In this document: piece by piece, positions 41,345-50,593 of the stretch | Position numbering within the stretch: the first letter of the stretch is position 1 | How the letters are laid out: each line of letters starts with the position of its first letter | Assembly: GCF_001661915.1 (NCBI RefSeq) | Contig: NZ_LYWY01000037.1 | Location: 124,001 to 188,000, forward strand | Direction: 5' to 3' | Length of the DNA stretch: 64,000 bases | DNA from: Croceicoccus pelagius | GTDB taxonomy: Bacteria > Pseudomonadota > Alphaproteobacteria > Sphingomonadales > Sphingomonadaceae | The notes under the pieces: generated by a model | Database searches by the model: none | What the model was told of the DNA's origin: nothing | The model's input: only the letters and a program-made list of their open reading frames with translations | Position numbers and translations under genes: made by a program

Positions 41345-42385
41345 TCAGAACCACTTCCAGCGCCAGAACAGCAAGAACTGCATGACGAGGATCCCGCCGC
41401 ACAGTGCGACCACTTCCCAGAATGCGTCGGGATTGCTGGCCCCCGGCATACCGCCGACATTGATGCCGAGCAGGCCGGTGAGAAATCCCAGCGGCAGGAA
41501 GACTGCGGCAACGATGGTGAGCAGGTAACTTGTCCGTTCGGACCGGGCCACGGCGCGGGCGCGGATGTCGTCCTGCAGCACGACGGCGCTTTCCTTCGAA
41601 ATGTCGATGTCGTCGAGATAGCGCGACAATCGCTCGATGGTCTCGGCGATCTCGCGCCGGTCGTGGTCTTCGAACCATGCAGGCGCTTCGCGGCTGATCC
41701 GCTCGAACGCTTCGTGCTGCGGGCTCATGTGGCGTTTCAGCGCCAGGCAGTTGCGCCGGATCGTCGCGATTTTCTCCAGCAGCGGTTCGGTGTCGCCGTC
41801 GAGGTCGGCCTCTTCCAATTCGTCGATATGATCGTTCATGTCGATGATGGACCGGCTCATCCGCGCGATCATCTGTTCGGTCAGCGACGTGATCAGCGAT
41901 CCCGCGTCGGTCGGCCCGCGACCCATGTCGATCTGGGCCAGCGTGTCGCGCGGCGTCTGCAGCGGGTGGCGGCGCAGCGTGATGACCCGCCTCCCGTCGC
42001 TCCACAACTGCATCGACACCATGTCTTCCGGCTCTGCATTGGGGTTGAAGTTGATGCCGCGCAGCGTGGCGACCAGGGTTTCGCCCTCTCGGAAGGCGCG
42101 CGGCCTGGTCTGATCCGATACCAGCAGTTCGGCCGTGGGTTCGGGAATGCCGAAAGCCGCCTCTAGCCATTCCTGGATGCCCGCCCGGTTGCGGCAGATA
42201 TGCATCCAGATTATCTCACCGTTGTCGCCGGGCGACCAGGCGCGCGCCTCCGCCCATGTGACAGGCCTGCCGCCGCCTTTTCCGTCCAGCACGCGTCCGA
42301 ACAACAGGGCTTCGTCCCCGGCGACATCGTCGGTCATCAGGATGTCGGTGTGCTCGGGATGGTTTTCGTGTCGCGGCGCTGTCAT
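41345..42385 (-). CDS. zntB: Zinc transporter ZntB (CorA family)
   Basis: 346 residues. A large cytoplasmic domain is followed by two C-terminal membrane helices (TSYLLTIVAAVFLPLGFLTGLLGINVGG and WEVVALCGGILVMQFLLFWRW). The loop signature is GIN (GINVGGMPG), as in ZntB, instead of the GMN of CorA/MgtE-like magnesium channels. The soluble part contains DQTRPRAFREGETLVATLRGINFN and LWSDGRRVITLRRHPL. It should move Zn2+ across the inner membrane. It is divergent from ispG, 153 bp apart. Confidence 0.9.
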   Translation of the reverse strand: MTAPRHENHPEHTDILMTDDVAGDEALLFGRVLDGKGGGRPVTWAEARAWSPGDNGEIIWMHICRNRAGIQEWLEAAFGIPEPTAELLVSDQTRPRAFREGETLVATLRGINFNPNAEPEDMVSMQLWSDGRRVITLRRHPLQTPRDTLAQIDMGRGPTDAGSLITSLTEQMIARMSRSIIDMNDHIDELEEADLDGDTEPLLEKIATIRRNCLALKRHMSPQHEAFERISREAPAWFEDHDRREIAETIERLSRYLDDIDISKESAVVLQDDIRARAVARSERTSYLLTIVAAVFLPLGFLTGLLGINVGGMPGASNPDAFWEVVALCGGILVMQFLLFWRWKWF

Positions 42386-42538
42386 GGCGTGTATCTATGC
42401 AGATTGTCGGGGCGATTTCATACTGCCCTGAAAAACTGCTAGGGGAATCCCCATCTGGCAATCTGCACACCGAAACCGACGGCCCGGTCCGTTCGTTCCG
42501 GTTGTTCAGGCACGAAATTCAGGAAGACGATCAATCAT

Positions 42539-43684
42539 ATGAACGCGATCCGCCCCTGGCGCACGATCGAGCGACGCAAGAGCCGGCAGATCATGGTCGG
42601 CAAGGTTCCCGTGGGCGGCGATGCCCCGATCACCGTGCAGACGATGACCAATACGCCGACAGAGGACGTGGCCGCGACGATCGACCAGATCCGCCGCTGC
42701 GAGGATGCGGGCGCGGATATCATCCGCGTATCCTGCCCCACCGAGGAATCGACCGCGAACTTCGACCAGATCACGAAGGCGTCGAATATCCCGGTCGTTG
42801 CCGACATCCACTTCCACTACAAGCGTGCACTCGAAGCGGCCGACAAGGGCGCGGCGTGCCTGCGTATCAATCCCGGCAACATCGGGTCGAGCGAGCGGGT
42901 CGCCGAAGTGGTCCGCGCCGCCAAGGCCAATGGCTGCGCGATCCGCATCGGCGTGAACGCGGGCAGCCTTGAAAAGGACCTGCTCGAAAAATACGGCGAG
43001 CCTTGCCCCGAGGCGCTGGTCGAATCCGCGCTCGATCACATCAAGTTGCTGCAGGACCACGATTTTCACGAATACAAGGTCGCGGTGAAGGCCAGCGACG
43101 TGTTCCTTGCCGTCGCGGCCTATCAGGGCCTTGCAGAAGCGGTCGATTGCCCGCTGCATCTCGGCATCACCGAGGCTGGCGGGTTGATCGGCGGCACGGT
43201 CAAAAGCTCGATCGGCATCGGCAACCTGCTCTGGGCCGGCATCGGTGACACGATCCGCGTCTCGCTGTCGGCAGAGCCCGAGCAGGAAGTGCGCGTCGGG
43301 TTCGAGATCCTGAAGTCGCTGGGCCTGCGCACCCGCGGCGTTCGCGTCGTGTCGTGCCCGTCATGCGCGCGGCAGGGGTTCGACGTGATCCGCACGGTGC
43401 AGACGCTGGAAGAGCGGTTGCAGCACATCAAGGTGCCGCTCTCGCTCTCGGTCCTTGGCTGCGTTGTCAACGGCCCGGGCGAAGCGCGCGAGACCGACAT
43501 CGGCATCACCGGCGGCGGCAACGGCAAGCACATGGTCTACCTCTCGGGCGTGACCGATCATCATGTCCAGTCGGGCGACATGCTCGATCACATCGTCAAT
43601 CTCGTCGAGGCGAAAGCCGCCGAGATCGAGGCGGACATGAGCGACGCGGGTCAGGCCGACCCCAGCCCGCAACCTGCGGAATAA
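42539..43684 (+). CDS. ispG: 4-hydroxy-3-methylbut-2-enyl-diphosphate synthase IspG
   Basis: 381 residues. This MEP-pathway enzyme reduces MEcPP to HMBPP with a [4Fe-4S] cluster. Cluster ligands are in [13 protein letters not shown] and in [11 protein letters not shown]. The TIM-barrel part has [58 protein letters not shown] and GVNAGSLE. The C-terminal extension ([18 protein letters not shown]) is variable. It is followed by the aspartic protease gene 57 bp later, with a hairpin between. Confidence 0.96.
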   Translation: MNAIRPWRTIERRKSRQIMVGKVPVGGDAPITVQTMTNTPTEDVAATIDQIRRCEDAGADIIRVSCPTEESTANFDQITKASNIPVVADIHFHYKRALEAADKGAACLRINPGNIGSSERVAEVVRAAKANGCAIRIGVNAGSLEKDLLEKYGEPCPEALVESALDHIKLLQDHDFHEYKVAVKASDVFLAVAAYQGLAEAVDCPLHLGITEAGGLIGGTVKSSIGIGNLLWAGIGDTIRVSLSAEPEQEVRVGFEILKSLGLRTRGVRVVSCPSCARQGFDVIRTVQTLEERLQHIKVPLSLSVLGCVVNGPGEARETDIGITGGGNGKHMVYLSGVTDHHVQSGDMLDHIVNLVEAKAAEIEADMSDAGQADPSPQPAE

Positions 43685-43717
43685 GCCGGTAACTTGCGAA
43701 AATTTACCTGATCTTCA

Positions 43718-43741
43718 GCACTCCAACCCAATGTGGAGTGC
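43718..43741 (+). promoter_or_regulatory. Hairpin abutting the aspartic-protease start codon
   Basis: GCACTCCA (43718-43725) pairs perfectly with TGGAGTGC (43734-43741) around an 8-base loop. The ATG at 43742 follows at once, and the only ribosome-site-like GGAG (43735-43738) is inside the stem. It could occlude translation initiation (inference). Confidence 0.5.
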
Positions 43742-44272
43742 ATGAAGATCGGCGGCATTCTTGCACTCGGCGCCTCCTTATGTGCCCTTGGCGCGATGAT
43801 GCCTGAGAGCATGGGCGGTCCGGCGGACGGCGGCGATTCCGAAAAAGCTTCTCTTGCCAGTGACATGCAGCAGTCCCAGCCGGGCAGCGGCGATTACCTT
43901 TCGGGCGAGATGGTGCTTCAACGCGAGCCCGACGGGCACTTCTATGCGACTCCATCGATCAACGGGGTGCAGGTCAATTCGCTGGTCGATACCGGCGCCA
44001 GCGTCATTGCGCTGACTGCCGACGATGCCGACGCCATCGGCATAACGTGGCACCCATCCGAACTGTCGGTCATCGGCCGCGGGGCGAGCGGGGACGTCGT
44101 GGGCGTTGCCGTCCATCTCGACCGGGTGGAACTGGGCGGGTTCGACGTTCGCGACGTCGATGCCGTGGTAATTCCCGAAGGGTTGCACATCACGCTGCTG
44201 GGCCAAAGCTTCCTTTCGCGCATCCCCAATGTCGCTATTGCGGACGAAAGAATGAGCCTGTCCGACTACTAG
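43742..44272 (+). CDS. Retropepsin-like aspartic protease (clan AA)
   Basis: 176 residues. A hydrophobic N-terminal segment (ILALGASLCALGAMM) suggests export or anchoring. A single aspartic-protease half follows: the catalytic DTGAS in VNSLVDTGASVIALTADDADAIG, and the hydrophobic-hydrophobic-Gly motif near TLLGQSFLSRI. Such proteins work as dimers. The start is unclear: ATG 43742 lies directly after a hairpin, while GTG 43733 would add three residues. The substrate is unknown. It is read in the same direction as ispG. Confidence 0.8.
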   Translation: MKIGGILALGASLCALGAMMPESMGGPADGGDSEKASLASDMQQSQPGSGDYLSGEMVLQREPDGHFYATPSINGVQVNSLVDTGASVIALTADDADAIGITWHPSELSVIGRGASGDVVGVAVHLDRVELGGFDVRDVDAVVIPEGLHITLLGQSFLSRIPNVAIADERMSLSDY

Positions 44273-44336
44273 GCGCGGTGAGTGCGTCTTTTGATTAAGT
44301 GCATGGCAAGCTGATTCGTGCTAAATATCGATCGTT

Positions 44337-44960
44337 ATGACGGACAGGACGAGCAGGCGGACACTTCTTAAAGGCGCAATTGCGGCGGGCGCTGGCCTTG
44401 CGCTGCCCACCCGCGTTTTTGCGAGTGCCAGTCCGCTTACCCCGCGTGACCGTGCCATTCTGGACATCGCTAAGCGCGAGATGGACCGGGCCGGCAATGC
44501 CATCTGGCGCAAGGACATCGCCGGGATCGCCGATTTCGGGGTCCATTCGGCCATTCCCCGTTTTCACTTCGCCAATGTCGAAACCGGCAAGGTGCAAAGT
44601 TTCCTCGTCAGCCACGGGCAGGGTTCGGACCCCGAGCATGACGGTTGGCTCAACGAGTTTTCGAATACCCCCGGCTCCAACGCGACGAGCAAGGGGTCCT
44701 ACGTCACGTACGAGTGGTACAAGGGCAAATACGGCACCTCGGTCCGCCTTGGCGGGCTGGACAATACCAATTCCAATGCCCTGCCGCGCTATATCGTGAT
44801 GCACGCCGCCGAATATGCCCGGGCCACCCACATCGACAAGTGGGGCAAGCTGGGCCGGTCGAACGGTTGTTTCGCGATGAGCCCGGAAGACTTCAACCAG
44901 GCGCTCTGGCACCTGTCGGGCGGGCGTCTGCTCTATGCGGACAAGCTCGGCCTCGGCTGA
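44337..44960 (+). CDS. Murein L,D-transpeptidase catalytic-domain protein (YkuD_2-like), Tat signal
   Basis: 207 residues. The N-terminus MTDRTSRRTLLKGAIAAGAGLALPTRVFA is a twin-arginine (Tat) export signal. The mature domain carries DFGVHSAIPRFHFANVETGKVQSFLVSHG and the catalytic Cys in GRSNGCFAMSPEDF. The protein probably crosslinks or trims peptidoglycan peptides in the periplasm. A hairpin follows the stop at 44973-44998. Confidence 0.87.
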   Translation: MTDRTSRRTLLKGAIAAGAGLALPTRVFASASPLTPRDRAILDIAKREMDRAGNAIWRKDIAGIADFGVHSAIPRFHFANVETGKVQSFLVSHGQGSDPEHDGWLNEFSNTPGSNATSKGSYVTYEWYKGKYGTSVRLGGLDNTNSNALPRYIVMHAAEYARATHIDKWGKLGRSNGCFAMSPEDFNQALWHLSGGRLLYADKLGLG

Positions 44961-45286
44961 AGCCCATTTCCAACAGGGTGACAAAGGTGACACCCTGTAA
45001 CCCACATCCAACAAGTCGAATCCCGCACGATCCGGACGTTTTTGCACATCCGGTCCGGGTGACAGGTGTGCTGGCGATACCGACAATCTGAAAGAACGGC
45101 AGCGACCATGACGGGCTGACCGCATGTAGGACAGCGTTTTCAGCCGGTTAGCACCAAAAAGCAATCCGAAACCCGTCTATTAACCCGATTAGTGCTGTGT
45201 TAAGTTGGTTGCATCCTCCGCGCTGAAAATTGGCTAGCGGATTACGAAGGCTCGGCAGGCTTTCGCCACGATGGAGCCGTTATGAA
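44961..45286. other. 326-bp gene-free spacer before the HWE kinase gene
   Basis: No credible ORF. An 8-bp hairpin ACAGGGTG (44973-44980) / CACCCTGT (44991-44998), loop ACAAAGGTGA, follows the transpeptidase stop by 12 bp and may terminate it, though no T-run follows. Within it GGTGACA is repeated 9 bp apart (44977 and 44986). The rest, with an AT-richer part around 45170-45215, probably holds the kinase promoter. Confidence 0.5.
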
Positions 45287-46393
45287 ATGGAAATCTTCGA
45301 AGGACTGCGCAACAATGCGCTGAGCAGGATTGCTCACGGCGATCCGTCGGGCGAGATACTTGCCGACATCGCCATGCACTTCATGGATCGTTTTCCCAGG
45401 ACTACCGCGGGCGTGACTTCGCTCGACCGGACGACGCTGGCTTTCGCATCCGGCATCTTCCCCACGGTCAGTCCCGCTTTCGGTGACGCGCTGGCCGGTA
45501 TCAGGGTTGCGGACGAGCCCGGAAGCTGCGCCAGGTCCGTGGCCCGGGGCGAAACCGTCGACGTCCCCGATGTCCCTTCGGACGAACGTTTTGCACCGGA
45601 ATGGCGCGACCTTTGCGTCGGGTTCGACATGACGGCCATGACGTCGTTCCCGGCCGCGCAGCGCGACGGGACGGTATTGGGCACGTTCGTCGTCGTCTAC
45701 GATCCGCAAACTCCGCTCGATTATCAGACCCGCCGCCTCGCCGAACAATATGCCCAGCTTTGCGGCTTCATTCTTGCCTATCGCCGCCGCGAGGACGGGC
45801 ATGAACTGATCGTGGGCGAACTGGAGCACCGCACGCGCAACCTGATCAATACGATCGGCGCATTGGTCTATTCGACGCTGAAGGCGAACCCCGAGATGGA
45901 GCGATTCCGCAAAGTGCTCGACGGGCGGCTTTCAGCGATGGCGCGCGCGCATTCGCTGGCGCTGTCTCCGGGGAATACCGATCTTCGGCAATTGCTGGTC
46001 GATACGCTGGCGCCCTATTCGATCGATCATCACCTGAACATCGAAGGGCCGAAACTGCTCCTGTCCGAACAGTCGGCTGTCGCGTTCTGCCTTGCGACCC
46101 ACGAACTGGCGACGAATGCGGTGAAGTACGGCTCGCTTTCGCGGTCCGGTGGCCGGATCGATGTCACCTGGGATTATGATCCTGATGCCGAGGCCGGTTT
46201 CCGGTTCGACTGGGTGGAAAGCGGCGGGCCGCAAGTCGTGACGCCAACGCGGCAAGGGTTCGGCCAGCGGACCATTCACGCAGGGCTGGCCTCGGCCTTC
46301 GATGCCAAGGTCGAAGTCGACTATCCCGCAGAGGGTTTCCGCCTGTCGCTGACCGCGCCGCGCAGCCTGCGACTGGGCTCCATGGTCAACTAG
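45287..46393 (+). CDS. GAF-domain HWE-family histidine kinase
   Basis: 368 residues, soluble. An N-terminal GAF sensor spans about 20-165 (RIAHGDPSGEILADIAMHFMDRF, ARGETVDVPDVPSDERFAPEW, FPAAQRDGTVLGTFVVVY). The HWE kinase domain has the phosphoacceptor in GELEHRTRNLINTIGALV, the N-box His in ATHELATNAVKYGSLS, and the WxE signature in FDWVESGG. HWE kinases are typical of sphingomonads and often feed light or general stress responses. No partner regulator is adjacent. ATG 45287 has GGAG upstream. It converges with the next GNAT gene, overlapping 8 bases. Confidence 0.9.
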   Translation: MEIFEGLRNNALSRIAHGDPSGEILADIAMHFMDRFPRTTAGVTSLDRTTLAFASGIFPTVSPAFGDALAGIRVADEPGSCARSVARGETVDVPDVPSDERFAPEWRDLCVGFDMTAMTSFPAAQRDGTVLGTFVVVYDPQTPLDYQTRRLAEQYAQLCGFILAYRRREDGHELIVGELEHRTRNLINTIGALVYSTLKANPEMERFRKVLDGRLSAMARAHSLALSPGNTDLRQLLVDTLAPYSIDHHLNIEGPKLLLSEQSAVAFCLATHELATNAVKYGSLSRSGGRIDVTWDYDPDAEAGFRFDWVESGGPQVVTPTRQGFGQRTIHAGLASAFDAKVEVDYPAEGFRLSLTAPRSLRLGSMVN

Positions 46394-46913
46394 TCGCGGC
46401 AGAATGCGCTTGGTAAAAGGCAGGCGCATAGCGCGTCTCGCCCTCGGGCACGCGGCCCGCCATCGGCAGGGCCATAAAGAAATCGTCCGGCGCGCCGGGG
46501 AAGGTGGGGCCGAGCCCTGCCCGAAACCCGAAGCGCCGGTAGTATTCCGGATCGCCCAGCACGACGCAGCCATAAGCGCCCCTGGCGGCAACGGTTTCGA
46601 GTGCGAGGTCGATCAGCATCGCGCCGATGCCCTCTTTTTGCCGGATCGGCAGGACGCTGACGGGGCCGAGCCCGAACCAGTGCCCGAACCGGCGGTCCTT
46701 TCCGTCGATGACGACCCGCGACACCGCGACGTGCCCGACAATCTCGCGCCCCTCGATGGCGACGAGCGAGACGGACAAGTCGCCATCGGCGCGAAGCCGC
46801 TCGACGATCTGCGCCTCGTTACCGCCCGAATGTTCGGCTTCGGCAAAGGCTGCAGTGATGACGGCGGCAATTGCGCCCCGGTCGCTTTCGCATTCGGGGC
46901 GCAGGTTGATCAA
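46386..46913 (-). CDS. GNAT acetyltransferase (YhbS-like)
   Basis: 175 residues: MINLRPECESDRGAIAAVITAAFAEAEHSGGNEAQIVERLRADG, VGHVAVSRVVIDG, and LGPVSVLPIRQKEGIGAMLIDLALETVAARGAYGCVVLGDPEYYRRFGFRAG. The acetyl-CoA loop is RQKEGIG. This arrangement is the YhbS type of unknown acceptor. It overlaps the L,D-transpeptidase gene by 4 bases on the same strand (ATG/TGA overlap), so both are likely on one transcript. Confidence 0.9.
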   Translation of the reverse strand: MINLRPECESDRGAIAAVITAAFAEAEHSGGNEAQIVERLRADGDLSVSLVAIEGREIVGHVAVSRVVIDGKDRRFGHWFGLGPVSVLPIRQKEGIGAMLIDLALETVAARGAYGCVVLGDPEYYRRFGFRAGLGPTFPGAPDDFFMALPMAGRVPEGETRYAPAFYQAHSAATS

Positions 46914-48328
46914 AGGCCGGGGTCTTCGATCGCGACGACTTCCTCGTTCGTCACGCGGCGGCCATCCTTGGCGACGCGCGGGGCCTTGAAGCTGGCCAGC
47001 ACAGGTTCGTCACGGCCGTAGATGTCGGCAAAGCTCCGCATCTCGCCGTCGATGTCCTGCGCCATCGTGAAATAGGTGATGTAGACAGGGATTTCCTTCT
47101 TCAGCGGGACCTTGGTGTATTTGCCCGACTTGGAAATCTCGACCGCCTCTTCCTTGGGCACTTCGCCCAGCACCATCGCCAGCGTCAGTGCCAGTTCCAG
47201 CGCCCGTTCGGTGCGGATGCAGCCGTGCGAATAGGCGCGGTTTTCGGTGTCGAAAAGGTTCTTGGCCGGCGTGTCATGCAGGAAGATCGCGTGCGGATTG
47301 GGCATGTCTAGCTTCATCATGCCCAGCGAATTGTCGGGCCCCGGCTGCTGCACCACGGTGATCAGGCCGTTGTCGTTCTTCCACGCCTTGTAGTTCTTCG
47401 CCTTGGCGTAGGACGGATTGTTCAGGACCTTCGCGCCAAGCCCTTCGCCGACCACGATCGACTGCGGCACCGTCCACGTCGGGTTGAAGATCACGCCTTC
47501 GACCGTTTCGGCAAGCTGCGGCGTGCTGGTCCGGCCGGGCTTGCCGACAATGGTGCGATAGGACCGCACGATCTTGTCGTTCACCGTCAGGCGAAGCTGG
47601 TATTCGGGCACGTTGGTCAACAGGTAGCTGCGCCCCAGATCCCGCGCCAGCCAGCGCCAGCGGTCCATGTTGACGCGGATCTTGGCGCGCTTTTCGGTCT
47701 CGCCTTCGGGCGTTTCCATCAGCATCTGCTTCAGCACCGCATAGTCGGGGTGCACGGGGTTCAGCGAATCGAGCGCCGAAACGATGTCGCCGGTGGCGAG
47801 TGCATCTTCCAGAAGCGGCTTGATCGGCAGGCGTTCGGCATCGGGATCGCGCACGAACCACTGGCGGCGCGCGTCCATTTCGGTCCGGCCGTCGCGCAGG
47901 TCCAACGCGACCATCGTGAAGATGCGGGTGGCAACCTCGTTCAACTGCTCGCCGTCACCGGCGGAGATCGCGGCTTCGAGTTCGGCGGGCCTGTAATCGG
48001 CGGGGAATAGTCCCTCGTTGCCGAGGTTCGCGATATAGCCCAGCAGCGCTTCGGCCTGTCCTTGCGTCCATGCGGGCGCGGTCGCGAAATAGTCGGTTGG
48101 CACGGTCTGGACCGTGGGGCTCGCCTGAAAAACGGGTGCGCCGGGCGTGGTTTTCGGGGCCGGAGCGGGCGCCTGGGCCGGTTTCGGCTGGGGCAGCTGA
48201 CCCTCGCCGACATAGACGGTCCCGTCCTGCGCCATCGTGGCGGGGACTTTCTGCTGGGCGAGTGCGGGCGAGGCCGCGAGTGCGATCGCGGCGAGGCTGG
48301 TGGTCGTCAGGCGGATATGGGGCAACAC
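46910..48328 (-). CDS. L,D-transpeptidase of the YcbB/LdtD type
   Basis: 472 residues. The signal peptide LPHIRLTTTSLAAIALAASPALA is followed by a Pro/Ala-rich linker (to about 65). A YcbB-like scaffold and the YkuD domain come next, with the catalytic SHGCIRTE (Cys in HGCIR) near 385 and MKLDMPNPHAIFLHDTPAKNLF ahead. It makes 3-3 crosslinks in peptidoglycan, active in beta-lactam or stress conditions. Start GTG 48328 has AGGAG about 11 bases upstream. The frame runs open to 48505, but the upstream residues are not signal-like. Confidence 0.88.
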   Translation of the reverse strand: MLPHIRLTTTSLAAIALAASPALAQQKVPATMAQDGTVYVGEGQLPQPKPAQAPAPAPKTTPGAPVFQASPTVQTVPTDYFATAPAWTQGQAEALLGYIANLGNEGLFPADYRPAELEAAISAGDGEQLNEVATRIFTMVALDLRDGRTEMDARRQWFVRDPDAERLPIKPLLEDALATGDIVSALDSLNPVHPDYAVLKQMLMETPEGETEKRAKIRVNMDRWRWLARDLGRSYLLTNVPEYQLRLTVNDKIVRSYRTIVGKPGRTSTPQLAETVEGVIFNPTWTVPQSIVVGEGLGAKVLNNPSYAKAKNYKAWKNDNGLITVVQQPGPDNSLGMMKLDMPNPHAIFLHDTPAKNLFDTENRAYSHGCIRTERALELALTLAMVLGEVPKEEAVEISKSGKYTKVPLKKEIPVYITYFTMAQDIDGEMRSFADIYGRDEPVLASFKAPRVAKDGRRVTNEEVVAIEDPGL

Positions 48329-48503
48329 GGGTGCAAAGGCTCCTGCCGGTGGTTGAGCGCCCGAACAGGCGCGCGTTTCACCGGAATAACGCGCCGAAGC
48401 GCATAGGGGTTTCCATCGCCTTGCGCCAGCATCCCTTTCCTCAGACTGAACTGTGCGTACAGCGTGTTTGACCTTGTGCCCCGCGCTCGGCAAAAGGCCG
48501 GAC

Positions 48504-48986
48504 ATGATTGATCCCGACCATTTTCGGAATGTCCTTGGCGCCTATCCCACGGGCGTGTGCCTCATTACCTCGGTGGACGACGACGGCGTCCGTACGGGCA
48601 TGGTCGTCGGCTCGTTCACGTCGATCTCGCTCGATCCGCCGCTGGTCGGGTTCTTTCCGGACAAGTCGTCGGGCAGCTACAAGGGCATCGCCAGGGCAGG
48701 GCGCTTCTGCGTCAACGTGCTGGGATCGGACCAGCTTGCCCTGTGCCAGCGGTTCGCATCGCGCGCGCCGGACAAGTTCCTTGACCTTGCGCACGGCGAA
48801 AGCCCGTCGGGCCAGCCGGTCTTCGACGAGGCGCTGGCATGGATAGACTGCACGATCGAGCGGACCGAGGATATCGGCGATCACTGGCTGGTCGTGGGCC
48901 GGGTCGAGGCGCTCGACATCTGCGGGGGCGACACGCCGCTGCTGTTCCATCGCGGCGGCTATCACTCCTCGGTCGCGATCGATTGA
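48504..48986 (+). CDS. Flavin reductase-like protein (FMN-binding split barrel)
   Basis: 160 residues: DHFRNVLGAYPTGVCLITSVDDDG, GMVVGSFTSISLDPPLVGFFPDKSSGSY, FCVNVLGSDQLALCQRFASRAPDKF and VGRVEALDICGGDTPLLFHRGGYH. This is the short flavin reductase family that supplies reduced FMN or FAD to monooxygenases; the partner oxygenase is not nearby. ATG 48504 fits homologues; an in-frame start at 48453 does not. It converges with emrB, stops 5 bp apart. Confidence 0.88.
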   Translation: MIDPDHFRNVLGAYPTGVCLITSVDDDGVRTGMVVGSFTSISLDPPLVGFFPDKSSGSYKGIARAGRFCVNVLGSDQLALCQRFASRAPDKFLDLAHGESPSGQPVFDEALAWIDCTIERTEDIGDHWLVVGRVEALDICGGDTPLLFHRGGYHSSVAID

Positions 48987-48991
48987 CGGGT

Positions 48992-50593
48992 TTAATGCGG
49001 GATATCGCCTGACGGCGGTGCCGCGGCGGGTTTCGGCTTGCGAGTGAACACGATCAGCGGGATCGCGGCCCAGCAGATGATCGCCATGAACCAGAAATCG
49101 TTGAGGTAGGAAATCATCGCTGCCTGTTTGGTGACGATGCCGTTGACCACGCTCAGCGCGCCTTGCGAGATCTGGCCCGTTGACGACAGCCGCTCGACAT
49201 CCACGGGGAACGAGTACTGCGTGATTCGCGCGCCCAGTTCGGCATGGTTCACCTGTATGTTCCGCGACAAAAGCACGGTGCAGACGGCAAGCCCGATCGA
49301 CTGGCCGATGTTGCGGATGAGGTTCAGCAGGCTAGTCGCGTGGGTGCGAAGGTGCCCCGGCAACGTCGCGAAGGCGAGGATGTTGAGCGGCATGAACAGG
49401 AAGCTGAAGCCCACGCCCTGGACCAGCCCGGCCAGGAAGATATCGGTCGCGGGCATGTCGATGGTCCACCCCGTCATCATCCACATCGACCCGCCGGAAA
49501 TGCCAAGCCCGATGGCGAGTGCCAGACGTGCGTCGAGCTTTGCGATCAGCGAACCGATGAAAGTCATCGAGAGCAGCATCCCCAGCCCGCGCGGGATCAG
49601 CAGCCAGCCGGCATCGATCGCCGGGTAGCCATAGATCTGCTGCAACAGGCCCGGCAGCAGCGCCATGACCGACATCGTCACGGTGCCGAAGATGAAGGTG
49701 AAGAATACGCAGAGAACGAGGTTCATGTCCGTGAACAGCTCGCGCGGGAAGATCGAATCCTTCTTCATGAACAGGTGGACGCCCGCCATCCAGAACGCGG
49801 CCAGCGCCATGACAGCATAGATCACGATCTCCGCTGACGAAAACCAGTCTTCCCCCTGGCCGCGATCGAGCATCAGCTGCAACGCAGCGACCGCCACGCC
49901 AAGCAGCGCCCAGCCACGGAAATCGAACTGCTGACGCGCGCCTTGCAGGTTGGGAAGCATCGTGAAAAGTACGAGCCCGGTGATGATCCCGACCGGCAGG
50001 TTGATCAGGAAGACCCAGTGCCAGCTGAAATTTTCGGTGATGTAACCGCCAAGGACCGGCCCGATGATCGGACCCAGCAGCACGCCCTGGCTGTAGATGA
50101 TCATCATCCGGGGTCGCTCTTCCTCGCTGCTCGCGTCGAGCAGGACCGTTTGCGCGAGGGGGGCAAGAAATGCGCCTGCCAATCCCTGCAGCACGCGGAA
50201 TCCGACGATCTGCGGCATGTTCTGCGCGAGGCCGCACAGGACCGAGGCGAAAGTGAAGGCCGCCACGGAGAACACGAATACCGTGCGCAGGCCCAGCCGG
50301 TTCACCAGCCAGCCCGTCGCCGGGAGCGCGATGGCCGAGGCAAGGACGTAGCTGGTCAGCACCCATGTGATCGTGTCGGTCGTCGCGCCTAATGAGGCCT
50401 GCATGTGGGGCAGGGCGACATTGGCGATCGTGGTGTCGAGAACCTGCATGATCATCGCCGCCATCGCACCGCCGATCAGCAGCGGGCGATTGGAAACGAC
50501 GAGCCGCGCCGCGCCCGGTGCCGGACGCGGGGCGGGCGGCGGGGAGGACTGCGATGGGGCACCGCGATCAGGCAGGGCGGCGGCGTCACTCAT
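48992..50593 (-). CDS. emrB: DHA2-family (14-helix) MFS drug transporter EmrB
   Basis: 533 residues, about 14 membrane helices. Recognisable parts are MAAMIMQVLDTTIANVALPHMQASLG (motif D1: LDTTIVNVALP-like), TDTITWVLTSYVLASAIALPATGWLVNRLG (motif A), GAFLAPLAQTVLLD, and IGPVLGGYITENFSWHWVFLINLPVGI (motif C). A soluble proline-rich N-terminus precedes helix 1. It pairs with the EmrA-type adaptor encoded upstream, whose reading frame overlaps by 8 bases, to extrude hydrophobic toxins with an outer-membrane partner such as TolC. Confidence 0.93.
   Translation of the reverse strand: MSDAAALPDRGAPSQSSPPPAPRPAPGAARLVVSNRPLLIGGAMAAMIMQVLDTTIANVALPHMQASLGATTDTITWVLTSYVLASAIALPATGWLVNRLGLRTVFVFSVAAFTFASVLCGLAQNMPQIVGFRVLQGLAGAFLAPLAQTVLLDASSEEERPRMMIIYSQGVLLGPIIGPVLGGYITENFSWHWVFLINLPVGIITGLVLFTMLPNLQGARQQFDFRGWALLGVAVAALQLMLDRGQGEDWFSSAEIVIYAVMALAAFWMAGVHLFMKKDSIFPRELFTDMNLVLCVFFTFIFGTVTMSVMALLPGLLQQIYGYPAIDAGWLLIPRGLGMLLSMTFIGSLIAKLDARLALAIGLGISGGSMWMMTGWTIDMPATDIFLAGLVQGVGFSFLFMPLNILAFATLPGHLRTHATSLLNLIRNIGQSIGLAVCTVLLSRNIQVNHAELGARITQYSFPVDVERLSSTGQISQGALSVVNGIVTKQAAMISYLNDFWFMAIICWAAIPLIVFTRKPKPAAAPPSGDIPH

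Noticed and set aside
45001-45060. tRNA-like GTCGAATCCC and CCGGAC/GTCCGG in the kinase spacer
   Set aside because: There is no matching acceptor or anticodon arm, and the stem is only 6 bp with a 15-base loop.
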